DNA from: Nemopilema nomurai
Lineage: Eukaryota; Cnidaria; Scyphozoa; Rhizostomeae; Rhizostomatidae
Reading direction: 5' to 3'
NCBI GenBank assembly: GCA_003864495.1
Contig: ML133499.1
Coordinates: 1,736,001-1,800,000, forward strand
Length of the DNA: 64,000 bases
The notes under the pieces were generated by a model that worked only from the letters and a program-made list of their open reading frames with translations, did not search any database and had not been told where the DNA came from. Below, in pieces: positions 1 to 11,658 of this stretch. Position 1 is the stretch's first letter. The number at the start of each line of letters is the position of its first letter. The position numbers and the translations under genes were made by a program.

Positions 1-922
1 GCCAATTTTACATCTGCGTTTAACGGCATTAATACTAAGCAAGATCCAGTAGGGTATAAGTGCTCAGAATAAAACTGAAAAATGGTCTTATGTAAAGGAA
101 GAAGCTAATTTCAATAGTTAAATTAAGATCACAATAGAGTTAATGATACAAATGGTAACATACAAAAAGTTGTGCAATTTGTTGTTTCTGTAAGATTACC
201 GCGTACTTTTGGGATAAACTGCAACTGTACCTTAGAATTTACTTTATCTGCAACTAAAACTACCGTCTTTTAGCTATTTGTTGTAAGATCGCAATGTTCT
301 CTACATTTGAGGGTTCTTATATCATCGTATAGACGAAAATTGTTTATTCGATAAAAGAATTGCTACCAAAATGAAAAAAACGTTTTGCAAAAAATCAAGT
401 AGCGTTATCTGCCCACATCCTGGTATATAGCTTTAGTAAACATGATAGAAATAAAGCTTCAGCTCTATGCTAAAAAAGGAGGCACCATGTTGTTTGGACT
501 GCTTCAGTTTAAAAAGTATTATATCACCAAGGTAATCAAATTTCGCCATAAATGTGCAGAGTCATTCAAGTCATTAAATTCGTTTCTAGAATTATTATTC
601 TGCATTACCTGTCCAAAATGGTGCAATGAATCCGAATTATTACACAGCAAACTCATTGGTGAGATCAACTGAATATATTCTGGCATCGGCATGGAAAGTT
701 GAATATGAAATGATGTACACATAGTCAAATTGCTGAAAACGAGGAAGTGCCAATGCTTAAGATGCTTAAGAGGCCAGAGGCCATCGTTTTTACCAGAATA
801 CTGCCATTGTAAAGCTTATAATTCAAGCAACACGCAAAAACAAATTTCAGGGACAAAATTCATACGATATTAGTAAATCACTTATAGTAACAGCAATTAC
901 TTGATATACACCATTTTAGGGT
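1..922. other. Flank downstream of reductase gene A, no gene seen
   Basis: AT-rich sequence with only short open frames, none with a recognisable domain or splice context. It lies 3' of the minus-strand reductase gene that ends at 923, so the part next to 922 is probably its 3' UTR. Confidence 0.5.
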
Positions 923-3900
923 CTATGCAACTTTCACGACTTGCTTCCCAATGTTTCCTCCCGTCATCACAGAAACAAGTGCATGTCCAATGTTTTCGAT
1001 TCCTTCAGTGATTGTTTCGCAGGACTTGAGCTTCCCACCTTTGTACCATTCTGCGAGTAAATTTAGGCCCTCTGGCCATTCCGCTGCAAAAATTAAAATT
1101 TCATGAATCTGTTTGAGCACAAAGACAAGAAATTTGATTGTTATTTATCATTGCCAACAAGGGGCAAAAGAGTCTTTCAAAAATATCACCAGCCACCTTT
1201 AGAGAAAAAAATAGAATACAAATGTCGGAGTAAAGAAGCTAGGGTATAGGAATTTTGAAATAACAAATCAAATACACATTCAAATGACAAATGACTGTTC
1301 TCAAACTGACATTGAGAATTCACAGAGCAAATGTGCCTTGTAGGTGACAAAGTCAAGTTTCAGCCCAGGAAAATCGACAGAGTAAAGAAGAAAAGTGAAT
1401 CACCTGTTTATATCAGGAAGATTAGCGGTCCCAATTAGGTGGAGGTATTGATTAGTTATTGGAAAACCCCCTCATAGGACCTCTCTAAGTGCCAGTGCAG
1501 GTGGTGGACATCAGTGACAGAATATGTAATGTCCGCCGCTGGAAATGGCGAATCACATTAGCAGGTTTGTTTCAGGTACATACTGAGTAACTACTGCTCC
1601 TCAATGAGGAAAAGATACATGCCCGTCACCAGAGAGAAGCCTACATTTCCTTTTCACAGCCCAGAGCAGAGTCGAATAGGCTGCAATTTAACTCTGTGCC
1701 TCCATCTAGACTGTTACCAATGTAGGAAACGCGAAGAGCACCATGTGATGAAATCAAGTAGGCAATACAGAAAGACTGCTCCCTGGGTGCCAGCAAAAGG
1801 TAAGATAATCAGAGATCACGAAAAGCCACTTTCTTAGCGGTACGAAACCTCACAAAGAAAAAGCGGAACTAGTTTTCCATACTTGAAGTACTCTTTCGTC
1901 CAACACTCTTCAGAGTATGCAAACAACGGAAAATAACCAAAAGCTGACAGAATAAATAGCCAGATGCGGATCGAAAACACTAGAGGGTAGTAAGAAGAGC
2001 GCGTGATTGGTTCTAATTGACCAATCTGCGTTACTTAACACCTAACTTTAGAAGAGCCCAAGGGAAAAGACGAACTCTTTCTGTCTACAAAGAATGGGAT
2101 TTTCCATTAAAATATAGACAGATTCCAAAACGCATAGGTGAAAGGTCGACCTAGCTTGGCGCAATCTGGATCCTCTAAAAGATTTTGTCCATTGCGTCTT
2201 TTACAATTTCGACGCGGCTGCTCTCTTTCTGCAGACGTTTTGGTCCTTATACTCGTGGGAACATGCTGCTTTATTCTATCCTCCGATCTTTAAGTAGTGC
2301 GTCCTACATACCGAGCTTCACAGCGGCAACAAAATTCGTAAACGACTAAACTTTTTTTGAAGGACGAAACGACTAAACTTCTAAAGTACTTTTAAGTATG
2401 CGAAAAATAGTTCCGCTTTTTCTAGCAATTGTGAAGCAGACAATTCGTGATTGATTATAATTGACCAATCAATTATAAGTGACTTAACATCTAACTTTAG
2501 AAGAGCCCAAGGGAAAAGACGACCTCTTTCTGTCTACAAAGAATGGGATTTTCCATTGAAATATAGACATACTCCAAAAAGGCGACATAGCTTGCCTAAT
2601 TATCTTCTAGAGTAGTATATATTAGCTTGCTTTGAGTAGTGCGTCCTATATACCGAGTTTCACATCGGCAACAAAATTCCTCTTGGCCAAGGCACCAGGA
2701 GGTGATAGCATCCTAACTGAAGTCCTAAAGTGAGGGCAAAGGGAGACTGATCAAATACTAGCATCTGTGCTAATATTTCAGATGTGCTCAGCGACTAAGA
2801 AGCCAAGATACAACCTCCAAGAATGATGGATACAGAAGCGATTGTAACAATTTTGGCGGCATCTCAACCCTCATCATCGCAGGAGAACCTTTCGCTAGAG
2901 ACATCTTGCTGAAGGTCAACCCATGGTCACAGTGAGGGTTCAGAGGACAGAGGTCAGCTTTTCATCTTCATGTTCTTCTTTCCATAGAAGATCCAAGTTC
3001 AATACAAGAAGCTCTTGACTTCATGAGCAGAGATTGTCTCTGTAAAATTCTTGCCAAACTTGGCTACCTACAACCCTGCTTAGCTTCATAAGATCTTTCT
3101 ACGAGAAAATCAAGGAAGCTGTGGTATATGATGCAATAACTTCCGAGCAATTCAAAATCCACAGCGGGGTGCAGCAGGGATGCTTCTTTGCACCTATACT
3201 CTTTGGCAGCGCCATCCTACTCAAGCAACTCCTCGGATCAACTACAGAGGATATCTTTCGTTGACGTGGCTGGATTTTCTCTTTGACAACGCGGGTGTCA
3301 CAATCTTTGCACACACTTTGAACTTGTAGCACCTCTAAGATCACTTTGGTACAGATTTTGCCTCACAGTCACAATAGATGCTGTTTCTTTGCAGTACAAT
3401 CAGAACACATTTTCGCGAAATATGCGATTATAAATCAAAACTTGCAATCATGTCCCAGGCCCACATCACCTACACAGCCACCTCAAGCGCCAGCCTGGTT
3501 GACAGAAAACCTAGAGTTGCTTGCTTGATTGCAGCTTGTTACATACCGTCTGGTAACAGTTCTTATTGCATGTTCCCAGGTTAAGATACGGTATTAAAGG
3601 ATATGACGGAACAAAATGAATACAGCATATACCTTTGTGATTTAGCACAACGAAAAATTGGCTTGTTATGTTTCTTGATTGCAGAATGCTTTTGACATCT
3701 TCTGGAGGACCAGATTCCTTCTTGCCATATGTAGAAATCTGACCACACAGAGCAACATGAGAACCCTGATTCATTATCCTGATTACATTGTTGCTTATCT
3801 CTCCTCCAACATTGTCAAAGTAAGTATCCACACCAGCAGGGCAAGCTTTCTTAAGGGCTGCAGCTACGTCATCAGTTTTGTAGTTGATAGCAGAACTGAA

Positions 3901-6900
3901 TCCAAGCTCTTCTGTGATGTATTTGCATTTGGCATCTGAGCCACAAATGCCAACAATATTTGTGGCACCCATAATTCTTGCAATCTGTAAGAATAAGGTT
4001 CTTTATTACAGTTATCTTGCAGTCGCCATACAATCAGAAATAATGTGTAATCTAAATGCGTGAAAAGAAAGTGGTGATTGCGATTATATGTAGTTCGGCT
4101 CAAGAAGTACAACCTCTAACGAGACAAGGAAGACATTTTTGCATTCTGAACAGATAAGTCAGTACAGGGAGCGCTAAAACAAAGGGCCAATCATAATACC
4201 ATTCAAACAAAGGACCAATCAAACATAGGACCAACGAAGCTTGTAGGACTGTATTTGCATTAGGATTTCAGTTGGAACAGCATCAATAACTTTAAGACAG
4301 GATATTCAACAATCCAGTACTTTCTAGAATGATTTTAGCATTCAAAAAATCTCCTTTGTTGTTACTGATGTAAAATGATTCTTGCTTTAAGGGGATACTT
4401 GGACAGGAAAAATGATCAATTAGGAAACTGTTTTGAAAGAGGCCTTGAAGAATTGACAGCCTTGAAGTCTGTCAATTCTTTGATCAACCTGTTTTGATCA
4501 ACTTGCACCCTGTTCTTAAATTTAATCCAATCGTTCTCAAAATAAAAAAAATTTCAGATGCAGATAATTTCAGAAAAAACAGCATTGCTATGAAGCCATT
4601 CTAGAGAAAGCAAAAGATTTTGTAGTTTTTCAGTTATAAAAAGTCTTTAATCTGCCAAACAACTATTCTGACTGTCAAACAACAATTATGACACAATTAT
4701 ATATTTCAGTTATGAAACAGTTCTGTTTCATTAATTCAGTATGAAACAATATTGCTTCAACTCCCAAACAACTGAATCAGCTATGAAACATCTTTTTCTG
4801 CTTCAAAAAATCTGTTTCAGCTTTAAAACAATTATTCAAGTTATGAAACAGTCACTTTGATAAAAATGATGGCCCCTGGATTATGAAACATATGTTTTAG
4901 CTATGAAAGAATAATTTCAGTTAGACAATTACTTCATTATGAACAAGTTAATTTGCTTCAGATATGAACCATGTTACATGTACCTGACCAGCAGCAGATC
5001 CAGTGGCTCCTGCAGCACCACTAACGACAACAGTTTGTCCCTTTCCAGGCTCTATATGTCCACAGTGCTTTAGTCCAACCCAGGCTGTTAATCCTGTTAC
5101 ACCAAAAAGGCCAAGACATTTGGGCAAATTTGACTTTATTATATCATTCTCAATCTAGAAAAGACAGGAGACTCTTGACATTACAAATATCTTCAAATGC
5201 AAGACATTCTGCAATTCAAAGAGTGGTGATGAGCAAATTTTATTTCAGTAGTTTTCAATAATTTCAGTGAATCTAAAAAAGGTTGCCATCTGTCATTTAC
5301 CTTTGCTTTATTCTATCTGTATGTATTGTCTTAAGTATTTTTTGTAATTGTTGTATAGTTAAATATTAGAGCATTTGTATGTAGAGGAATTCAAAATAAA
5401 TGAATGAACTGAATGAATTTTCAAAAGCATTTGGTAGGAATTTCTTAATCATTTCATCATTTAATTTAAGGGATATTCCATATCAAGTGTACCCAAAAAA
5501 CATATTTGTACAGTGACCCTATTGGATTTCCCTGTTAATTTTCACAAGTTTAGGACTTCATAAGTAAAATTCACACCCAGAATTTCAGGGTTCTAGAATT
5601 TCAGGACTATTACAACAAGGAAAAAAGGTAAAACTCCTAAATTTGGGGTCTTTTGGGCAACACCCAGATTGACATAGCTTCATCTGTTTACTACATAGTA
5701 CCTACAAATAAATATTTTGGTACCAAATAAAAGTTTTTTGCCATTCTGAATCTGATGGTCATGAGAATAAACTCTGCCTTTAAAATCTAGCGATCTGAAT
5801 AAAATAAATTTTTTTTAACTACCTAAATTGTTGATTATTTAGTGATTATTTAAATTAAACAAGTGAAGGATTTGTCAAGTTTTAGCCTTCAACACCCTTT
5901 AAAAGATGTGCAGATCAATTCTATAACAAACAGTTAACGTGTATATACTTAGTAGCTTTCTCCTGTACATTGACGACTAGAAAACGGAACTCAGAGTTTT
6001 ATGTGCCAATAAATTTGCTAGAAAGTTAAATTTATTTCGCATGAATTTTTGACTAAACAATTATTTTACTTCCTAACAAAATTCCACAATTTTTATTTCT
6101 TCCGTGGTACCTCTATATGCATGTACTTTTGTTCATACTAGGGATGTACTGATTGGGGGCCGGGGGGCGTGACGCCCCCTAATACCTGGAAAGCAACCGG
6201 AAAGTGAGAAATTTTAGGTTAATTGGGAGCTTTAGACAAATTTGAAACTGTAAAAACAAATTTTCTTTGGAGAGAGGGTTGGTCAAAAAAGTGTAGTTGG
6301 TCAGTTTTTCTGAATGAAAATCTAAATGGTCTGAGTACATCACTGGTTCATACAGGGGTTTTTGCTGCCCAATCAATTGACATACTTCCGACAACTTCTG
6401 CATTGTACCACAAGGTGAGATAAAAACAGATCATAAAAAAGTTCTTCCAAATTCCATCCACATTCAAGAGCCTTAGAATAAGGACCTACTAACACATTCC
6501 TATTATTTTTGTGTGCCTAACAGACTACAATTGTTAGCATTAAACGGAGGTCAAAGGCCAACGCTCACTGACATTTGAACTTCGTCTAGCTATAAAGAAC
6601 TGCCTTTGTTTAATCATTTAATGTACAAGGTAAACTTGTAGCAGGGATCGGCTGCCTATCCTGTATTCAGAAAGAATACAGAGCCTAGTTATTTCCTGTG
6701 CTGCTGTTTTACCACTTTCTTCGTGCCTTTGCCCCCTTGTCCTCTTGCCCTGTGTATACGGCAGTGCCTTACCTTGTTTAGTTGCTTCCCTTCAATCTTG
6801 AAAATTGTTTTCCACGGACAAAAAGCCGACTCGATGAGATCATGCTCCGATAACCCAGCGAATCTACTCTTCAAAACAACGCCAAGACCCGCACCAGAAC

Positions 6901-7150
6901 AGAGGTCGCCAACTTTCCATGGCCGAAGATAGTCGATTTCTTCATCGTGCTGGACCTGGGGCGGGGCCACTCCTTCTATCATTTTGAATTTCATGTACGG
7001 GTCAACAGAGAGATAAAGTGTTCTAACAAGAACTTCGCCATCCTGTAATTCTTGGTTGTCGTCGAAATTCTTCACAGTGAAATCATCTGCTTTTGGGGCA
7101 TCGGCTTGTTGAAGACGACGAGCGAAAAATACCCCGGTCACTGGAGCCAT
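923..7150 (-). CDS. Prostaglandin reductase 2-like gene A (four exons)
   Basis: Exons read on the minus strand: 7150-6773, 5154-4984, 3984-3633 and 1083-923. All introns are GT-AG and the phases join without a stop, giving 353 aa, close to the ~351 aa of vertebrate PTGR2. Visible family signatures are LYLSVDPYMKF in exon 1, the NADPH-binding SGAAGATGS at about residues 171-179, [14 protein letters not shown] and CGQISTY in exon 3, with the conserved Tyr of this family, and the C-terminal MTGGNIGKQ. Known role of the family (MDR superfamily): cytosolic NADPH-dependent reduction of the delta-13 double bond of 15-keto-prostaglandins and related enones. The start is the ATG at 7150 (MAPVTGVFF), because gene B starts identically; an in-frame ATG 13 codons upstream is possible. 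Intron 3 is swollen by a MITE and a LINE fragment. PTGR2 rather than PTGR1 is inferred from the motifs. Confidence 0.9.
1847..2685. mobile_element. MITE family 1, long copy plus partial second copy
   Basis: 1847 begins with an AAAAAGCGGAACTAG end and an AGTACT-rich arm. Around 2440 the inverse end appears (TAAGTATGCGAAAAATAG, then CCGCTTTTTCTAGCAATTG). 2445-2685 repeats the internal part, including the TAACTTTAGAAGAGCCCAAG block. The same sequence recurs at 13841, 16545, 31349, 32250, 38173 and 47936. No coding capacity. It sits in intron 3 of gene A. Confidence 0.7.
2686..3345 (+). mobile_element. Degenerate LINE reverse-transcriptase fragment
   Basis: Translated pieces match the order of a non-LTR reverse transcriptase: KAPGGDSILTEVLK near 2686, then CKILAKLGYL near 3040, then in another frame LLSFIRSFYEKI and SGVQQGCFFAPILF (3075-3210). 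The last is the usual GVxQGCxLxPxLF motif. Stops and frameshifts show it is dead. It is inserted in intron 3 of reductase gene A, antisense to the gene. The exact clade cannot be told from this fragment. Confidence 0.75.
4620..4950. repeat. Degenerate ATGAAACA-type repeat in intron 2
   Basis: A loose tandem of about 20-30 bp with TTATGAAACA and CTGTTTCAG cores, many times over. A weaker version of the same motif lies in intron 2 of gene B (about 13610-13830), so it was probably present before A and B duplicated. Confidence 0.55.
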
Positions 7151-7197
7151 TGTTGCTTGAAAAGCCACGGAGGGTATTTCGAAATACACGTAAACAG

Positions 7198-7203
7198 CAC
7201 GTG
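7198..7203. promoter_or_regulatory. CACGTG palindrome 48 bp upstream of gene A
   Basis: A CACGTG E-box begins 48 bp before the ATG of gene A. Gene B has CACGTG at exactly the same offset (15061-15066), and both are followed by a shared GACTTA ... ATGCGACA block. This suggests a conserved proximal promoter or 5' leader inherited by both duplicates. Whether it binds a bHLH factor is inference. Confidence 0.45.
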
Positions 7204-8837
7204 ACCCACCGACTTAGAAACGTAAAGTTTTCATGCGACAATAGTTAACTTGAGATAAAATGGAAGATAAACAAAGCCCTGATAGATGGATAAACAAAAC
7301 TGAGAACGCCTAATGGTATTTCAAATCCAATTATTCTTTAGGGCCGGCGTGTTATTTGCAGTCCCATTGTTGGTACATTTGGAAAGTTTTGTGCTGAACG
7401 GAACTCATTCTGGAGGTGCCAAAAATTTGTGAACTTAGATAGCTTAAAATAAAAGCTGCCATTTGGATGACTGGAAGAGTTTTTAAGGTGAAAGTGGGGC
7501 ACACGAAAACAGTCTAAAGGTATTTTGATAGACTGTGAAGGGGCGCTTTTTGTCATATCATTATCAATTGCTCTAAGAGTAGCAAATACCTCTTGGGCTT
7601 TCAGTTTTCTTCTATGATGACTATGCCACCCTTTTAGGCCAATATTTGTGAAGTAACAAATGTTTCACTTTTAAATTGATAAAAGTTCAGGCCAAAGGGT
7701 AAAGTTCAGGGTCATCTGCTTTTGGTATTTTTCACTTGTACAGGAATGTTTTTGTTTTCAACAAGGTGATAGGGAAAAAATTGAAAATGATGTTCACGAT
7801 TGGCTTCGTTGAGACCTAACATTTCATATTACGTTCTATCTCTTAATGACTAACAATTCCAAACTATTTTTGTGCCTACTTGTCTAATTGGCTATCTATT
7901 TTGCCAAATTGTGATCATTTTTTTAATATTTGCATTCTCTGTTGAGTGTAAGACAAGAAAATACTTTGAACATGCAAAAATTATGATAGTCTGTTCCGTG
8001 CTATTCCAGAAAACCTGTCTATGTTCATTATATTTAAGCATAGACTGGCATAGACAATCAATCCTATAGTCCCTAAAACGATGACAAAAAGACTTCAAAA
8101 ATACCAAACACTTTCAATTAGAGAATCCCTATGAATAAAAGGGGGAAAGAATCAGCCCCTGGGATTTACAGTAAAGGATAATGGTGCTCAAGATTTCCTA
8201 GCTGGCAATTTTGTTTCTCTTAAGTGTTGTGATCTAATTGTTGTAAACTGCAGGAGACTTCCTGTGTCTCCTGTAGTGCAGCACGTTGTATGTTGGATAA
8301 TAAATTTTGAGATTTTGGGATCTACAACGGAGTCAGATTTGTGAGTTTCTCTGAGCCTTCTCTGCGAACCCTGAAACGCAACATAAGCAAAGCTGGCATC
8401 ATATCAAAGTTAGCTCTGTCGCATAATTTCAGAAGCTGAATGGAACCAAAAACCAAAAGACTGCTAATTAGAATTTAGCAGCTAAATCTTGGAACATCTT
8501 GTTACGGTTTGTTGGAAAAAATATCGCAAAAAGTGTGCCTATAAAACTATGCTAGTTCTTTCCCAGATTGAACAGAACATCGCATGAAACCAACATATAT
8601 TAAATTTCAAATTAGTGATAAGCAAGGTTACTTTCTTTTCTTATCCATCGTTTTCCTTTTATTCCCCATTCCTTCTTTTTGCCTTTCTCATCTTATTTCT
8701 AAATTTGCAAAGTTTCTTGCATATCGAAATTTTTCCTTTGAGCTTAACTTTTATTTTCCCTATCTCCTCCTATTCTTCTTCTACGTCTTTTCCCTCTTTC
8801 TTCTCCGTTCTCTTCTATTGCATCTTTCACGAGAAGG
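7204..8837. other. Intergenic, no gene recognised
   Basis: Sequence upstream of gene A. AT-rich, with short frames lacking domains. A small inverted repeat near 8251-8281 (GCAGGAGAC ... GTCTCCTGT) and a pyrimidine-rich stretch at 8630-8820 are visible. The pyrimidine-rich stretch encodes a hydrophobic-looking frame that is probably composition-driven. Confidence 0.4.
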
Positions 8838-9127
8838 GCATTGGTGAGCCAGTTCTTCCCAGAAAGCGCCGAGCACTCGCAAGGATAGAAACTGGAAGCA
8901 AACGACCAAACTTTCCTGGAAAAGCAGAAGATCAGTATCGTTGGGTCTATTTCGAAGCTCTTGATCTAGTAATTACTTCGAATCAACAACGCTTTTGTCA
9001 ACCAGGCTATGAATCCTATGAAAAGATAGAATCCATCTTCATCAAATACCTGAATGGGAAGCCATGTACAGCAGAATTAGAATTCATGACAGCGTATAAT
9101 GACGATCAAAATGTAGATGCATTGTAA
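8838..9127 (+). pseudogene. ZMYM1/hAT-type transposase C-terminal fragment
   Basis: An open stretch reads EPVLPRKRRALARIETGS, then YRWVYFEALDLVITSNQQRF and QPGYESYEKIESIF, ending at a TAA after DDQNVDAL. The LPRKRR, YFEALD and RFxQPGY blocks are typical of zinc-finger MYM-type 1/TTF-hAT transposase-like proteins that are abundant in invertebrate genomes. Only the C-terminal part is present, with no catalytic core or zinc finger nearby, so it is a remnant or an isolated exon. The call rests on recalled family motifs. Confidence 0.55.
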
Positions 9128-9756
9128 ACAATTTAGATAAACAATTTTTGTATCAATATGAACATATTTTTTTGCTTGCAGCCTTGTGCCTCATTTCAAG
9201 TTGTGCCTCATTGCATAAAGGATGTGATTGACCAAGAAGAGCATACATCAGAAGATGAAAGAGCAAAGAACCTTCAGAACAATAAACTTAAACACCCATC
9301 GTATCTTTACAAAGGATTCATTTAATCAGTTGAGTCATTTTTGCAAGTTATTCAAAGCATAATATTATTTTTCAGGACACAAGAGTTACAGTGATCAATC
9401 GCATTCAGCAATGTTTTGTGGAGATAATGTGAAAGCAAGAAATGTTATGATTGACATAATATTTGGTTTAGACTTTATTGTAAAGTTTAAGACGTTTACT
9501 ATTACCCTTGGGATTTGCAAAACTTTTGCCAGTTTACAAGTTTGTCTTTGCTGCTGTTGTACAATCAGTTGATGGAAGCAGATTTCAATCATCGATTTGT
9601 TTACTTTGATTAATTTATCAGTACATACAACATATTTCAGAAATCTGTGATTATAAAAAAGTCAATCTATACTTTATTGATTATCACACTTCTATTAACA
9701 GGGTCTTTAATTTGTTTAAAGATTTTGACTGAAAGGGAAATACATTTCCCAGAACA

Positions 9757-10212
9757 TTGGCAGCAAGGCAACCTACCTTACAAAGTGTCCCTTCTGCGAG
9801 AAAAAGTAACGTGAATCTTGTATGGCACAAAAGCACAAACGTAGCAAGAAAGATGCACTTGCAGCGCAAGGCAAATATTAACTGCGAAAAGGCCGTGCGC
9901 CAAAAGATGGAATACAGAAGCGAAGATTCGTCTCAAAGATATGCCCTATCAGAACACAACATGCAACCGTTACGTCAAGAGGCTGACTATTTTCGACAAG
10001 TTCACAAGATGGCAAATAGGCGCATTATTGAGGCCATGGTTAATAATGCAAAACGATTATGGACAACATTGTTCCAGAAACACCAGCTGCTAGAAATGAA
10101 ATGGCTTGTACGAAAGAAGACTACAAGGAGTCAACTCATTCTATCTCATCAAGAATCTAAGAATTATCTTCCACTGTTTGCGTTTGAAGCGTTTCAAATT
10201 TTTCTATATTAA
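9757..10212 (+). CDS. Unrecognised basic ORF, 151 aa
   Basis: One open frame, rich in Lys, Arg and Gln, with blocks such as RKMHLQRKANINCEKAVRQK. I do not recognise a domain. The upstream frame is open back to about 9730 and could be an exon. It lies 0.6 kb after the hAT-like fragment on the same strand and may belong to the same or another transposon. It could also be chance. No signal peptide or membrane segment is seen. Confidence 0.25.
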   Translation: MAARQPTLQSVPSARKSNVNLVWHKSTNVARKMHLQRKANINCEKAVRQKMEYRSEDSSQRYALSEHNMQPLRQEADYFRQVHKMANRRIIEAMVNNAKRLWTTLFQKHQLLEMKWLVRKKTTRSQLILSHQESKNYLPLFAFEAFQIFLY

Positions 10213-10800
10213 TAGAATTTGTTGAAATATATTCCATATTCTTATATATTGCACTATCCGAAAATTAAGCTTTGGTGAAATAATACTGTTTAACTTAAAA
10301 TAGAGAACGCCCTTACTATACGGCAAGAAATCACATTTTTTTAATATAAAAAAAGCTGCAGAAAAGGGAATAAATGCAAATTAAGTTGTTTTTAACAGAA
10401 ACATGTCACTTTTGCACATATTTTGATATATAATGACCATGTCTTTTCCATAACCTCGGAGAAAATTGAAAAAATATGTGACTTCCAAAACAGGGCAAAT
10501 CTTAGCGAACGTTAGCTTTATATTAAAAACCAGTTCGTAGAAAATTGTAAAAAAATTAATAAAATTGACCCATCTACTTTTGAAAAATAATTGAGTTTTG
10601 TTTAATTGGGCATCATTCTGGTGCAATATGAGTATGTTAAACTGTTCACAAAAGCATAGAAACCAATCCTAATTCAGCCCCAGTTTAGCAGAAGTGTTAG
10701 TGAACTTACTTTTTTAGGAATGAAAACATGATACTACTGGTGAACATGATTTTATGATGACTTTCATAAAATCAATCAAAGTACGAAAAGGACACATTTT
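10213..10800. other. AT-rich intergenic, nothing recognised
   Basis: Mostly A/T runs and short frames. No domain, RNA gene or clear repeat structure was seen. Confidence 0.4.
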
Positions 10801-10807
10801 CCGATGC

Positions 10808-10888
10808 AATGATTGACTGATTGACTGACTCATTGATGGGTGGATGATTGATTGATTGACTGATTGATGGGTGGATGATTGATTGAGT
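10808..10888. repeat. TGATTGA/TGGGTGGATGA simple tandem repeat
   Basis: TGATTGAC and GATGGGTGGATGATTGA alternate for about 80 bp. Low-complexity DNA next to the MITE that begins at 10989. Confidence 0.7.
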
Positions 10889-10988
10889 TTAACAGTGAAA
10901 GAAAGAAGCAGTCTAGAAATAAGAAACGCGGCGAAGAAATCAGGAATGCAGTGATGAAGAGGGAAAGTGAGAAGGCGAATGAGTGAAG

Positions 10989-11093
10989 TGTAGTGTCCCG
11001 TTTGTTTACTTTTGTCACACCATGTCATGCTGACGCTGACATACACGTTTAACGTGCAGAGAACACGGAGCCAGGCCGAGAGAGAGAGCGAGA

Positions 11094-11149
<56 letters not shown>

Positions 11150-11376
11150 GAGGACGCATTGCCTGTTGTGTTCCGTAGCTCTGTTTCTGACTGACTGACT
11201 GAACTTTACAATTCTATTCATATTGATTATTCTAAAAATAAATTTGCTGACGAGGGATGAGAGAGGATGATGAAATGATTATGTAATGGGGATAGAAAAG
11301 TCTAGGCTGGGGAGCGAGAAAAGATGTGTCAGCATGACATGGTGTGACAATGAAAAGTAGACAAAGGAGTCACTAC
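10989..11376. mobile_element. MITE with ~50-bp inverted ends and GA microsatellite core
   Basis: CACACCATGTCATGCTGAC at about 11016-11034 is repeated in inverse at about 11329-11347. Homology extends outward to TGTAGTG/CACTACA at the tips, so the inverted repeats are about 50 bp. The core holds a (GA)n tract (11078-11152) flanked by AACGTGCAGAGAACACGGAG and GGACGCATTGCCTGTTGTGT. That core recurs without these ends at 56331-56430. I could not define a target-site duplication. Confidence 0.6.
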
Positions 11377-11658
11377 AGCTCGGATTGTCCATAGAGGTTG
11401 AGCAGCGCAGTCGGTAGAAACCCATCAACAACTCGCGTCTACAGAAGAACTTGGTAGGGAGACAAAGATGAACTTAGAAAAGAACAGAAATCAGTGGGGA
11501 AAAGTGAATTTTAGGAATTATCATGTTAGCAAAGAAATCTCCTACTCCTCAACCTGTGAATCAAAGAATTTGTAGAAATAGAATACATGGAGAAAGCTCA
11601 TACACTATTGACAAGTCAGTTGAAGTAAAAGCAATTATAATGTACAGCACTTTAGGAT

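Noticed and set aside
1604..1837. 77-codon Cys/His-containing frame
   Set aside because: The Cys and His spacing fits no finger I know, and there is no splice context.
3679..3939. Plus-strand frame over exon 3 of reductase A (also at 12904 and opposite 18685)
   Set aside because: Conserved only because exon 3 itself is conserved on the other strand.
8615..8837. Hydrophobic N-terminal extension of the hAT-like fragment
   Set aside because: Pyrimidine-rich DNA gives Phe/Leu/Ser-rich residues by composition. The homologous part starts only near 8838.
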